The notes: generated from the sequence alone by a model not told the origin. 64,000 nucleotides of DNA from Streptomyces sp. CNQ-509 (GCF_001011035.1 NZ_CP011492.1:7766951-7830950), one strand, 5' to 3'; shown: positions 1 through 8,358, numbered from the stretch's first letter. Program-made: numbers and translations.

Positions 1-1418
1 CGGGCGTGGTGGATGCGCGGGCCGTCGTCGTCCTTGAACAGCAGCCGTACGCGCGGGCGTCCGCCGGCGGTGCGGCCGGGCTGGTCGAGGACGAGCGAGA
101 CGTTCTGCTGGTGCGACTCCAGCGCGACGCCGTAGCCGAAGAGCGTGGTCTGGAAGTCGAAGAGCGGGGTGAGGAGGCCGTCGAGGAGGGCGAGGGGGTC
201 GCCGCCGTACCAGCGGTCCGCGAGGTGGTCGGCGACGAGCCCGCCGCCGGGGGCGGGGGCCAGCAGGGCGGCCAGCGGGACGACGAGGGCGCCGTCGAGC
301 CCGGCGGGCTGGCGGCGGCAGAGCGCAGCGAGGAGATCGTGTCCCGCGTGCGCGTAGGCGGTCTCGTCGGCGTGCAGCACGGTCTCGCGGAAGCGCGGCT
401 CGCGCCGGACGACTGCCTCCAGCAGCCGCTGGACGGTCGCCCCGTCGGCGAGGGTGGCGGGCTTGACGGTGCGCCGGTTGCGCAGGCCCAGGGTGGCGGT
501 GGCCAGCGGCAGCTTGAGGTGCAGCCGGGGGTCGGCGGCCGAGGCGACGGTGCGCATGGAGAGGGTCGGCACCACGTCGAGGTACGGAACGGGGGCGAGC
601 GCCGCCCGTGCGGCCAGACCGGTGGCGCGCAGCGCGCCGTCCAGCGGGCCGCCCAGGGTCAGCGGGTGGACGGGCAGGGCGAGATGGGTGCGGTCGAGCG
701 CGGCCGGCAGGCCGAGGGTGGAGGGGGCGGGCCAGGCGGCGGGCGGGTCCGGCGCGGCGGCGGGGTCGAGGGCGCCGCGCAGGGTGAGCGCGTCGTACGG
801 CAGGGCGAGCCAGCGCAGGGCGAAGCGGGGGTGGAACTCGGGTGCGTAGGCGCGCAGTTCCGCCTCGGTGAGGCCGGCGCGCGCTCGTGAGGCGGGGTAG
901 ACGGGGTGGTCGAGGCGGGCGGCGAGCGTGTCGTACGCGAGGGTGCCGGCGTGCCCGGTCCAGCGCGCCGGTTCTGCCCCGTACCGCGCGGTGAGCGCCG
1001 CCGCCGTCCCGTCCCGGGTGGCGGCGTGCAGCCGCGCTGCGGCCAGCGCCTGCCGGCACTCCGCGGCGACGCCGGCGAAGCCGCCGCGGTCTTCGGGCTC
1101 CGCGCGGCCCGCCAGGGCGGCGAGGACGGCGTCGAGCCCGGTGATCTCGGCGGTCGCGGCGCCGCACTCGCGGAGCAGCAGCGGCAGGCGGGCGCAGTAC
1201 GCGCCCTGGAAGCCGTCCGGCGCCACGGGCAGCAGCAGCGCGCCGGGTCCCGCGGAGTCCGCGAGCCGCAGCCAGCGCCCGTCCGCCCGGTCGTGCGCCG
1301 TCGTACGGGTGCGCAGCCCGGCGGCGTCCTCGCGCAGCAGCGCGCTCAGCACCCGCAGCGTCAGCTCCGCCTCCTCGGCGTCCACGCCTGCCCCCGAGTC
1401 CGGCGCGGCCCCGGTCAC
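1..1418 (-). CDS. IucA/IucC-family siderophore synthetase (C-terminus cut by window edge)
   Basis: This is a NRPS-independent siderophore synthetase, which joins a carboxylate to an amine or hydroxylamine using ATP in the cytoplasm. The frame is open from a GTG at 1418 to the window edge (about 472 codons), so the C-terminus is missing. Two family hallmarks are visible: HPVYPASRARAG near residue 170 (the HPxHPxxKxRxG nucleotide-binding motif) followed by a YAPEFHPRF stretch, and LESHQQNVSLVL near residue 430 (the EAHxQN motif). The GTG overlaps the stop of the ATP-grasp gene (GTGA), so the two are translationally coupled and probably share its iron-box promoter. The substrate is not predictable. 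Confidence 0.9.
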   Translation of the reverse strand, partial: MTGAAPDSGAGVDAEEAELTLRVLSALLREDAAGLRTRTTAHDRADGRWLRLADSAGPGALLLPVAPDGFQGAYCARLPLLLRECGAATAEITGLDAVLAALAGRAEPEDRGGFAGVAAECRQALAAARLHAATRDGTAAALTARYGAEPARWTGHAGTLAYDTLAARLDHPVYPASRARAGLTEAELRAYAPEFHPRFALRWLALPYDALTLRGALDPAAAPDPPAAWPAPSTLGLPAALDRTHLALPVHPLTLGGPLDGALRATGLAARAALAPVPYLDVVPTLSMRTVASAADPRLHLKLPLATATLGLRNRRTVKPATLADGATVQRLLEAVVRREPRFRETVLHADETAYAHAGHDLLAALCRRQPAGLDGALVVPLAALLAPAPGGGLVADHLADRWYGGDPLALLDGLLTPLFDFQTTLFGYGVALESHQQNVSLVLDQPGRTAGGRPRVRLLFKDDDGPRIHHA

Positions 1419-2635
1419 GGCGTGATCTCCCACCGCTGCGCGGCCAGGAAGTCCGCCACCGCCCGGTCCACCCGTCGCTGGTCGGTGCCGATGCCGCGGG
1501 CCACACCGAGGAAGTCGCGGTTGGTGCGGTGCAGTGCGTGCCGCTCGCCCACCGCGCGCAGCGGCCGGTACGTCACCTCCACCCCGTCCACCACCAGGTC
1601 CGCGGGGCCCGGCGCGGCCGTCAGCGTCCCGGCGGTACGGGCGCACGGGTAGGACAGCCGGGCCCGCCCGTCGGTCCGCGCCCCGAGGTCCGCAGGCAGC
1701 GGCTCGCCCAGGTGCGTGCGGAGGATGTGTGCGAAGAGCGGGATGCCGAGCAGCCGGGCGAGCAGGAGATCGCACTGGTCGCCGATGGCGCGGTAGTTGA
1801 CCTCCACGAGCCGGGCCCGGCCCCCGCTCACCACGAACTCGGTGTGGCAGGCGCCGAACCCGACGCCCAGCGCGTCGAGCTGCCCGAGCACCTGGGCCGT
1901 GACGGGACCGGGGTGCGTGGGCACGTAGGACATGTGCTCCTCGACGAAGTGCGGCGGCGGCGACAGCTCGGTGTGGAAGCCGCCGAGGAGGTGGCGCACT
2001 CGGCCGTCGCCCAGCGTCTCCAGCGTGTACAGCTCGCCGGCCAGGAACTCCTCCACCACCAGCGCCTCGCCCGGCCGCCGCGCCCGGATCTCCGCGCACC
2101 GCCGCACCAGCTCCGCCGCGTCGGCCGCCAGCACCACGTCCTCGCTGGCGACGCCCTCGCGCGGCTTGACCACGCACGGGTACGGCGCGTACAGCGCCGC
2201 GGGGTCCGCGCCGGCCGGCAGCTCCGCCGCCCATACCGGCTCCGCACCCGCGGCGGCGAGCCGGCGGCGCATCTCGGCCTTGTCCTTGGTGGCGTGGGCT
2301 GCCCGCCAGTTCTTGGCGGGCAGCCCGAAGTAACCGGCCGCGAGCGCGGCCTGCGTCTGCAGGTGGTCGCTGTTGGTGAAGACCGCGTCCGGCCGGTGGT
2401 GGGCGGAGATGCGGCCGATCACGGCGCGGAAGTCGCGGACGTCGCAGCCGAGGGTCTCCGGCTCCGGGGCGCGCAGCCGGTGGGCGGCGGGCTGGTCGGT
2501 GAGCACGGTGACGGTGAGGCCGAGGCGGCGGGCGGCGGGGAGGAAGCCGTCCGTGACCGAGTCGGTGGGGTTGCGCGCCAGCAGATATAACCGCACGGAA
2601 TCCTGACCCGACACCTTCCTGGAAGCACCCGCCAC
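1415..2635 (-). CDS. ATP-grasp siderophore-biosynthesis ligase
   Basis: This is a 406-residue ATP-grasp carboxylate-amine ligase. It has an N-terminal pre-grasp Rossmann-like part (LYLLARNPTDS), an ATP-binding Lys in VVKPREGVASEDV, a VVEEFLAGELYTLE strand, and a metal-binding LVEVNYRAIGDQ near residue 270. Coupling to the IucA/IucC gene implies that it activates or ligates a siderophore building block. The start is uncertain. GTG 2635 lies only 8 nt from the iron box, and in-frame GTGs at 2614 and 2596 have better AGGA-type sites. A TTA leucine codon (2588-2590) lies near the N-terminus with any of these starts, suggesting bldA tRNA dependence. Confidence 0.88.
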   Translation of the reverse strand: MAGASRKVSGQDSVRLYLLARNPTDSVTDGFLPAARRLGLTVTVLTDQPAAHRLRAPEPETLGCDVRDFRAVIGRISAHHRPDAVFTNSDHLQTQAALAAGYFGLPAKNWRAAHATKDKAEMRRRLAAAGAEPVWAAELPAGADPAALYAPYPCVVKPREGVASEDVVLAADAAELVRRCAEIRARRPGEALVVEEFLAGELYTLETLGDGRVRHLLGGFHTELSPPPHFVEEHMSYVPTHPGPVTAQVLGQLDALGVGFGACHTEFVVSGGRARLVEVNYRAIGDQCDLLLARLLGIPLFAHILRTHLGEPLPADLGARTDGRARLSYPCARTAGTLTAAPGPADLVVDGVEVTYRPLRAVGERHALHRTNRDFLGVARGIGTDQRRVDRAVADFLAAQRWEITP

Positions 2636-2642
2636 CGGCGGC

Positions 2643-2663
2643 AGAGGTAAGGCTTACCTTACT
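2643..2663. promoter_or_regulatory. Iron box (DmdR/DtxR-type operator)
   Basis: AGGTAAGGCTTACCTTAC is a close match to the actinobacterial iron-regulator consensus TTAGGTTAGGCTMACCTAA and lies directly upstream of the minus-strand siderophore genes. Repression by an iron-loaded DmdR/DtxR protein is inferred from the motif and its position. Confidence 0.8.
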
Positions 2664-3026
2664 CTGTCGATCACCCGCCGGTGCACGGGGCGGGAAAACC
2701 CGCCGGGGGTCCGCGCCGCCCCGGCGCCGCGCGGCCGGCCTCGTCCCCGGGTGCGGACAGCAGCTGCTGTGGTGGTGCCTGCGGACCGTACGTCCGGCAC
2801 GGGCCCGTGACCCGCGTCCGCTCTCGCCACCCGCCACAAGAACGCTGGCCGCACGGGGGTGCCGTCGAAACCCGTGAAACGAGTCCACGTACCGAAATGA
2901 GTTTGAGCCCGCGGCGGGGTCGGAACGACACTGCGGGAGGAGGCGTGCCGCGACACGGTTCTCCTGCTATGCCCGCACGGCCGTCGCCCCGGCGCTGACG
3001 AGTCACCTTTCGAAAGAGAGCCCCCG
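2664..3026. other. Intergenic spacer between divergent siderophore and MFS genes
   Basis: No gene is supported in this spacer of about 360 nt. Short open frames here lack ribosome sites and family features. It must hold the MFS promoter. A GAAAGAG stretch at 3012-3018 is a plausible ribosome site for the downstream ATG. Confidence 0.6.
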
Positions 3027-4304
3027 ATGGCCACCGTCTCGCGCCGCCGGCGCCTGTCGCTGTCCCTGATGTTCCTCATACCGGGGCTGTCGCTCGCGTC
3101 CTGGGTGACGCGCACCCCGGACGTCCGCGACGAGCTGGGGGCGTCCACCGCGGAGATGGGCCTGATCCTCTTCGGTCTGTCCGTGGGCTCCACCATCGGC
3201 ATCGCCGGCTCGGGGGCGTTGGTGGCCCGGATGGGCACCCGGCCGGTGATCGGCGGCGGCACGGTGCTGATCGCGCTCGGGGTCGCGGGAGTGGGGACGG
3301 GGGCGCTCGCCTCGTCGGCGGCCCTCGTGACCGCCGGGCTCTTCGTGTTCGGCCTCGGCGGCGGCTCCGGCGAGGTCGCGCTCAACGTGGAGGGGGCGGA
3401 GGTCGAGCGGCTGCTCGGCAGGTCCGTGATGACGGCGCTGCACGGGTTCTTCAGCCTCGGCACCGTGCTCGGCGCGAGCCTCGGCATGCTGGCCACGGCC
3501 GCCGGCTTCCCCGTGCAGTGGCATCTGATCATCATGTCCGGCGTCGCGCTCGCCGTCTTCCTCGCCTCCTTCGGCGACATACCCGGCGGCGTCGGCAAGC
3601 CGACCGCCACCGCGGAGGCGGACGCGGCCGAGGCGAGCGAGGGCGCGGCCGGCGGCCGGCCGCTGTGGCAGGACACCCGGCTGCTGCTGATCGGCGCGGT
3701 CGTGCTGGCCATGGCGCTCGCCGAGGGCGCGGCCACCGACTGGCTGCCGCTGCTGATGGTCGACGGTCACGACCTCGACGCCGCGCTGGGTTCGCTGGTG
3801 TACGTGGGCTTCGCCACCGCCATGACCGTCGGCCGCTTCTGCGGCGGCTTCTTCATCGACCGCTTCGGGCGCTATCTCGTGATCCGGACCAGCGCGATCT
3901 CGGCGGCCCTCGGGCTCGTCGTGGTGATCTTCGTCGACCATCCGGTGGCCGCCGGCGCCGCCGTGCTCTTCTGGGGGCTCGGCGCCTCACTCGGCTTCCC
4001 CGTCGCCATCTCGGCCGCCGGCGACTCCGGCCCGAACCCGACGGCCCGGGTGAGCATGGTGGCGATGATCGCGTACGCGGCCTTCCTGGTCGGCCCGCCG
4101 GGACTCGGCTTCCTGGGCGACCACTACGGGCTGCGCTCCGCGATGATCGCCGTCCTCGCGCTGGTCGCCACGGCGATCTTCCTCGCCCCCGCGGTCGGCG
4201 AGCGCCGCCCCGCGGTGGCGGACGTCAAGAACGAGCCCCGGGCCGCACCGCAGGGCGAGAAGGAACCGGCGGACGACGCCGCGTGCGCGGACCGCGACCG
4301 CTGA
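3027..4304 (+). CDS. MFS transporter (YbjJ-like, 12 TM)
   Basis: This 425-residue major facilitator has about 12 hydrophobic segments. A hydrophilic central loop (near residues 190-215, rich in Ala and Glu) separates the two six-helix halves. The loop 2-3 signature is seen as GALVARMGTRPVIGGG and again in the second half as GGFFIDRFGRYLVIR. The C-terminus (about 40 residues) is charged and probably cytoplasmic. Divergence from the siderophore genes could suggest siderophore export, but the protein looks more like the YbjJ-type MFS group, whose substrates are poorly known. It converges on the P1 peptidase with a 24-nt gap. Confidence 0.85.
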   Translation: MATVSRRRRLSLSLMFLIPGLSLASWVTRTPDVRDELGASTAEMGLILFGLSVGSTIGIAGSGALVARMGTRPVIGGGTVLIALGVAGVGTGALASSAALVTAGLFVFGLGGGSGEVALNVEGAEVERLLGRSVMTALHGFFSLGTVLGASLGMLATAAGFPVQWHLIIMSGVALAVFLASFGDIPGGVGKPTATAEADAAEASEGAAGGRPLWQDTRLLLIGAVVLAMALAEGAATDWLPLLMVDGHDLDAALGSLVYVGFATAMTVGRFCGGFFIDRFGRYLVIRTSAISAALGLVVVIFVDHPVAAGAAVLFWGLGASLGFPVAISAAGDSGPNPTARVSMVAMIAYAAFLVGPPGLGFLGDHYGLRSAMIAVLALVATAIFLAPAVGERRPAVADVKNEPRAAPQGEKEPADDAACADRDR

Positions 4305-4328
4305 GACTCCGGCGCCCGGGAGGGACGT

Positions 4329-5363
4329 TCAGCGCGGGCCGAGCAGCCGGAGCAGCCGGCCGGCGGGCAGGGCGTACCGGGTGCGGCCCGCCGGGCCCGT
4401 CGTCGTGGTGGCGGCCAGCAGCGAGTTGAGCACCGCCTCCTCGACGGCGTCCATGACCGCCTCGAAGAGCGGGTCGAGAGCGGCGTCCGCCGGCGGCGGG
4501 CCGCCGGGCCGCACGCCGAAGGCGATCGCGTAGTCGCCGCTCCCGTGCCCGTACGCCGCGCCCGTCCTGGCCAGCGCGAAGACCGCCCGCCGCGCCACCC
4601 GGGTCAACTGCCGCGCGTCCAGCGGCGCGTCGGTGGCCGCGACGACCATGCACGAGCCGGCCCCGGGCGCGGCCCCGGGGCCGGGGACGCCGAGGTCCGC
4701 GGGGGTGACGGTACGGCCGAGGACGCGCAGCGTACCGCCGAAGTTCGCCTGGACGAGGACACCGACGCACGCGCTGTGCCCGCCGGTCTCCACCAGCCGC
4801 GACGCCGTGCCCACGCCGGCCTTGAAGCCCAGCGCCGCCACTCCCGTGCCCGCGCCCGTGCACCCCTCGGCGACCGGGCCGCCGGCCGCCGCGTCGAGCG
4901 CGGCGCGGACGTGCTCCTCCCGTACCGGCCGGGCGCGGATGTCCGACAGCACGCCGTCGTTGCACTCGCCGACGACCGGGTTGAGGCTGGTCACGTCCGC
5001 GCACGCGGGCCGCTCCAGCATCCAGCCGACGAGCGCGTCCGCCGCCCGGAACGCCGACAGCGTCGAGGTGAGCAGCACCGGCGTCTCCAGCGCGCCCAGC
5101 TCGGCGAGCTGCGTGCTGCCGATCAGCTTGCCGTACCCGTTGCCGGTGAACACCCCGGCGGGCAGCGGCGCGCCCGGGCGCACGTCGCCGGGAACGATCG
5201 CCGTGACGCCGCTGTGCAGCAGCGGGGGTTCACGCAGCGTCACGTGCCCCACGCGCACGCCCGGCACATCGGTGATCGCTCCGTACGGTCCGGCCGGGAA
5301 CCGGCCCGCCACCAGCCCCAGGTCCCGGGCGCGGCGCCCGGCGGGCGCGGCGAGTTCATCCAT
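4329..5363 (-). CDS. P1 family (S58, DmpA-type) peptidase
   Basis: This 344-residue N-terminal-nucleophile aminopeptidase-family protein is synthesised as one chain and normally self-cleaves. ITDVPGVRVGHVTL near the N-terminus and the later GAGSCMVVAATDAPL match the family. The Gly-Ser bond in GAGS is the expected autoproteolysis site, and the Ser would become the nucleophile. AYGHGSGDYAIAF is the conserved SGD block. The ATG at 5363 was chosen because family similarity begins right after MDELAAPAGRRARDLG, whereas the open frame upstream encodes Arg-rich unrelated sequence. No signal peptide is evident. Substrates of this family include N-terminal D- or beta-amino acids, and specificity is not predictable. 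Confidence 0.87.
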   Translation of the reverse strand: MDELAAPAGRRARDLGLVAGRFPAGPYGAITDVPGVRVGHVTLREPPLLHSGVTAIVPGDVRPGAPLPAGVFTGNGYGKLIGSTQLAELGALETPVLLTSTLSAFRAADALVGWMLERPACADVTSLNPVVGECNDGVLSDIRARPVREEHVRAALDAAAGGPVAEGCTGAGTGVAALGFKAGVGTASRLVETGGHSACVGVLVQANFGGTLRVLGRTVTPADLGVPGPGAAPGAGSCMVVAATDAPLDARQLTRVARRAVFALARTGAAYGHGSGDYAIAFGVRPGGPPPADAALDPLFEAVMDAVEEAVLNSLLAATTTTGPAGRTRYALPAGRLLRLLGPR

Positions 5364-5374
5364 GAAGCCGCAGG

Positions 5375-5545
5375 CTACGCCCCCATCGCCGGCGGCGGTG
5401 CCGGCCGCCGGATGTGCAGGAGGCCGTCGCCGCCTCCGGTGATCACGTGGCGCCCGTCCGGCGTCATCGCCGGCGACTGGATCCCGCCGCGCTGCCGCGC
5501 ACGGGCACCCGGCCTCGACAACAGCCGTTCCCGCCACCCTGCCAC
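5375..5545 (-). CDS. 56-residue ORF ending in a lone WD40-like blade (gene remnant or microprotein)
   Basis: A GTG at 5545 follows a strong ribosome site (GGAGGGGAG, about 6 nt upstream) and opens a 56-codon frame. Residues 22-46, including SPAMTPDGRHVITGGGDG and then LLHIR, read like one WD40 repeat blade (SPDGxxLATGGxDGxxxLW). A single blade cannot fold as a propeller, so this may be the C-terminal remnant of a deleted WD40 gene or a recruited microprotein. It ends 11 nt before the P1 peptidase start on the same strand, so it could be co-transcribed with it. Confidence 0.4.
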   Translation of the reverse strand: MAGWRERLLSRPGARARQRGGIQSPAMTPDGRHVITGGGDGLLHIRRPAPPPAMGA

Positions 5546-5714
5546 GCCGTACTCCCCTCCGCGGGCACCGCCGGATCACCGAAGGCCGCGACGGACCACC
5601 GCCGTCCGGTCGCCGGTGCCCCAGGCTCACACGCGGGTCCGGGGACCCCTCCCGTGACCGCAGGCGGACAGGCAGACCCGGCGGCGGGGGCGCGGCGCCA
5701 CCGGGCCCGTACCG

Positions 5715-6329
5715 TCAGTGGGCGAAGAGCAGTTCGGCGGCGATCACCACGTCCACCACCCCGCACCACTCGGCGAACGTCCGGGACACGATCCCGTCGA
5801 GCCCGCGCATCCGCAGGTGGACGAAGTCCCACACGCCGTGGAAGAACCAGCCCGCCGCCACCAGATACCGCCCCAGGTCCGGGTCCACCGCGAGCCCCGC
5901 CACCGCGAGCCCGCAGAAGAGCACCGCGCCCGCGCTCTGCAGCCAGAAGACCGCCCCGCCGTGCGGCGTGCCGCGGACGGCGCCCCACAGCAGCAGGCCC
6001 GCCGCGACCGCCACCAGCACGGTCGACGGCGCCACGAGACCCGTCGTCCGCAGCGCGACCATCACCGCGACGCCCGCGCCGAGGACCGGCCAGGTCCAGC
6101 GCGGCCGGCCCGCCTGGGCGACGATCAGGTAGAGCAGCGGCAGCAGGGGCAGCGCCTCGCCGAAGGCATCGACCGCGCCGTCCGGGTCGCCGTCGCCGCC
6201 GGAGAACAGGCCGGGCACGGTCAGCGCGAGCGCCAGCGCCGTCGGCCAGCGGCGCAGCAGCGCCCGTGCGGGGCCGTTCCCGGGGGCGCTCTCGCCCGCG
6301 GGGGTCTTCGGGTACGTCGTCACGGACAT
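5715..6329 (-). CDS. Integral membrane protein of unknown function
   Basis: This 204-residue protein has about six hydrophobic segments (for example ALALALTVPGLF, LPLLPLLYLIVAQ, LVAVAAGLLLWGA, AVLFCGLAVAGLAV and VVDVVIAAELLF). A polar amphipathic stretch, AGWFFHGVWDFVHLRMRG, precedes the last helix and resembles conserved motifs of uncharacterised actinobacterial membrane proteins. The ATG at 6329 has an ACGGAG site 5 nt upstream. An IS110 element sits behind its promoter region, so upstream control may have been altered by that insertion. No function is assigned. Confidence 0.72.
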   Translation of the reverse strand: MSVTTYPKTPAGESAPGNGPARALLRRWPTALALALTVPGLFSGGDGDPDGAVDAFGEALPLLPLLYLIVAQAGRPRWTWPVLGAGVAVMVALRTTGLVAPSTVLVAVAAGLLLWGAVRGTPHGGAVFWLQSAGAVLFCGLAVAGLAVDPDLGRYLVAAGWFFHGVWDFVHLRMRGLDGIVSRTFAEWCGVVDVVIAAELLFAH

Positions 6330-6345
6330 GGGAACTCCGTAAGTT

Positions 6346-6541
6346 GTTGGGCGGCCTGGGAGGGCCGGATGTGGCTTATGGGTTCTTGCCTTCAGTGGCT
6401 TCCAAGGAGTGGCCGTCCGGTTCTCCGGGGCGCCCTGGCTGCTGATTGAGATGTGCGCGCTGTGTGCGGTCGCTGATTACGGAGATGACAGCGGGGTGTT
6501 CCTCGGGCCGGCGGCATGCTGTACGGAACGAGGAGGGGCGA
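6346..6541 (+). ncRNA. Candidate bridge RNA region of the IS110 element
   Basis: IS110-group elements are known to encode a structured bridge RNA in the longer non-coding end, which guides the recombinase to donor and target DNA. This stretch is the only non-coding part of this element long enough. It is GC-rich with short inverted segments, including CCGG-TTCT-CCGG at about 6419-6430. The exact RNA ends and guide loops were not resolved by eye. The call rests on element class and position. Confidence 0.35.
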
Positions 6542-7744
6542 GTGAGTAAGCGACAGGTCCGGGTCTGGGCCGGTATCGACGCGGGCAAGGGCCATCACTG
6601 GGCCGCGGTGGTCGACGACACCGGCGCCACACTGTGGTCGAAGAAGATCGACAACGACGAGTCCGCGATCCTGACCGCGCTGGGGGAGATCCTCGGCCTG
6701 GCGGACGAGGTGCACTGGGCGGTGGACATTGCCGGCACGTCCTCCGCGCTGCTGCTGGCCTTGCTCGCCGCCCACGGCCAGCGGACCGTCTACGTGCCCG
6801 GCCGCACGGTCAACCGCATGGCCGGGGCTTACCGGGGCGAGGCCAAGACCGACGCCCGTGACGCCTACGTCATCGCCGAAACCGCCCGCCACCGCCGGGA
6901 CTTCACCACGATCGACGTGCCCGCGCAGCTGGCCGCCGACCTCGCACTGCTGACCGCCCACCGCGCCGACCTGGTCGCCGACCGGGTGCGGATGATCAAC
7001 CGGCTCCGCGACATGCTGACCGGCATCTTCCCCGCGCTGGAACGGGCCTTCGACTACTCCGCCCACAAAGGCGCGCTGGTCCTGCTGACGGGGTACCAGA
7101 CCCCGGCCGCGATCCGGCGCCGTGGCCGGGCGAGACTGACGGCCTGGCTGGCCAACCGCGCAGTGCGCGGCGCCGACGCCGTTGCCGCGACCGCACTGGA
7201 AGCCGCCCAGGCACAGCAGACCGCGCTGCCCGGCGAGGACGTCGCCGCTCAGCTCGTCGCCGACCTGGCCACGCAGATCCTGGCCCTGGACGACCGGCTC
7301 AAGCAGATCGACAAGCAGATCCGTGAGAGGTTCCGCAGCCACCCCCAAGCCGAGATCATCGAGTCCCTGCCCGGCATGGGCCCGATCCTCGGCGCCGAGT
7401 TCATCGTCGCCGCCGGCGACCTGACCGCCTACACCGACGCCGGCCACCTCGCCTCCGCAGCCGGCCTCGTGCCCGTCCCACGCGACTCCGGCCGGCGCAC
7501 CGGCAACCTCCACCGGCCCAAGCGCTACAGCCGCCGCCTGCGACGGGTTTTCTACCTCTCCGCGCAGACCAGCATCATCCGCGAAGGCCCGAACCGGGAC
7601 TTCTACCTCAAGAAGCGCGACGAAGGCTGCAAACACGTCCAGGCCGTCATCGCCCTGGCCCGCCGACGAGCCAGCGTGCTCTGGGCACTCCTGCGCGACA
7701 ACCGAGCATTCACCCCCGCCCCACCGGCCACGCAGACGGCTTGA
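6542..7744 (+). CDS. IS110-family transposase
   Basis: This 400-residue DEDD recombinase has an N-terminal RuvC-like domain with WAGIDAGKGHHWAAVVD (D13), a VHWAVDIAG strand and EAKTDARDAYVIAE (D104, D107). The C-terminal Transposase_20 domain contains ESLPGMGPILGAEFIVAAGD and LASAAGLVPVPRDSG (Ser near 316, a candidate nucleophile). The GTG at 6542 is preceded by GAGGAGGGG and starts right before the family domain, so the longer upstream reading was rejected. Length is normal and no frameshift is seen, so the element may be active. Confidence 0.93.
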   Translation: MSKRQVRVWAGIDAGKGHHWAAVVDDTGATLWSKKIDNDESAILTALGEILGLADEVHWAVDIAGTSSALLLALLAAHGQRTVYVPGRTVNRMAGAYRGEAKTDARDAYVIAETARHRRDFTTIDVPAQLAADLALLTAHRADLVADRVRMINRLRDMLTGIFPALERAFDYSAHKGALVLLTGYQTPAAIRRRGRARLTAWLANRAVRGADAVAATALEAAQAQQTALPGEDVAAQLVADLATQILALDDRLKQIDKQIRERFRSHPQAEIIESLPGMGPILGAEFIVAAGDLTAYTDAGHLASAAGLVPVPRDSGRRTGNLHRPKRYSRRLRRVFYLSAQTSIIREGPNRDFYLKKRDEGCKHVQAVIALARRRASVLWALLRDNRAFTPAPPATQTA

Positions 7745-7790
7745 CTTCATCATTGAGACTCCTCGGTACGCACGGGGGGATCGGGCGGGG

Positions 7791-8222
7791 TCAGGCGCCG
7801 TACTCGGCGCGGCGGCGGAACATGACCAGCAGCATCAGCGGCAGCATCGCCAGGTGCTCCAGCACCGTCAGCGAGTCCGGGGAGACCGCGCCCAGCCACA
7901 GCAGCGGGAACAGCACCGCCGCGGGCAGGAACATCGCGCCGCACATCTCGGCCGTGCTCCGCGCGCCGTGGCCGCGGTGGCGCATCCACAGCGCCATGCC
8001 CGCCGACATGCTGAACGCCATCTCCAGGCTCGCCAGTTCGGGGTGGCGCTCCGCGGACAGCCCCAGGCCGGCGAGCGCCAGCCCGCCGCGCACCAGCGCG
8101 CCGAACACGAGCATCCCGGCGGCCATCGCCACCACCATCTCCACGTAGTGGCGCGCGAAGTGCCACCAGCCGTGGCCCTGCTGCGCCGCGGGCCGGGCCG
8201 CGGTCTCGACGGGTGTCTGCAC
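7791..8222 (-). CDS. Small integral membrane protein (unknown)
   Basis: This 143-residue protein has about four hydrophobic segments: MVVAMAAGMLVFGALV, an amphipathic MAFSMSAGMALWMRHRGHG, MCGAMFLPAAVLFPLLWLG and LAMLPLMLLVMF. His, Met and Arg are frequent around RHYVEM and WMRHRGHGAR. The GTG at 8222 has AAGGAG 7 nt upstream. The frame upstream of it is Arg-rich and was excluded. It is divergent from the two-component genes and shares an intergenic inverted repeat with them, so it may be a target of that system. Confidence 0.75.
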   Translation of the reverse strand: MQTPVETAARPAAQQGHGWWHFARHYVEMVVAMAAGMLVFGALVRGGLALAGLGLSAERHPELASLEMAFSMSAGMALWMRHRGHGARSTAEMCGAMFLPAAVLFPLLWLGAVSPDSLTVLEHLAMLPLMLLVMFRRRAEYGA

Positions 8223-8338
8223 TGCGGTCTCCTTCGGGTACGGGGCCGGGGTATCCCGGCGCCGTTCCAGACTGGCGCCGCCGCGGGAGCGCCAGTAGTG
8301 CCGAAGCCGCACGTCCGGGCGTGCCGCCGTCACGTGCG

Positions 8339-8358
8339 CGCATGACATCTGTCATGCG
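8339..8358. promoter_or_regulatory. 20-bp inverted repeat, probable response-regulator operator
   Basis: CGCATGACA-TC-TGTCATGCG is a perfect 9-bp inverted repeat with a 2-nt spacer. It sits between the small membrane protein gene and the histidine kinase gene. TGACA-N2-TGTCA half-sites are typical of NarL/DesR-class regulators, so autoregulation is a reasonable inference. Confidence 0.65.

Larger units (their letters stand above)
6346..7770 (+). mobile_element. IS110-family insertion sequence (ends approximate)
   Basis: The element consists of one transposase gene with a long non-coding left part of about 195 nt and a very short right part. This is the layout of the IS110 group, whose members usually lack clear terminal inverted repeats and target duplications. 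No convincing terminal repeat was found. The outer limits are inferred from the ribosome site of the left neighbour (to about 6345) and the 3' end of the right neighbour (7791). A short shared ATTGAGA occurs near 6441 and 7754 and may or may not mark a boundary. Confidence 0.75.

Noticed and set aside
1..1652. Plus-strand open frames at the left edge
   Set aside because: They are shadows of the minus-strand IucA/IucC gene, whose family motifs read clearly.
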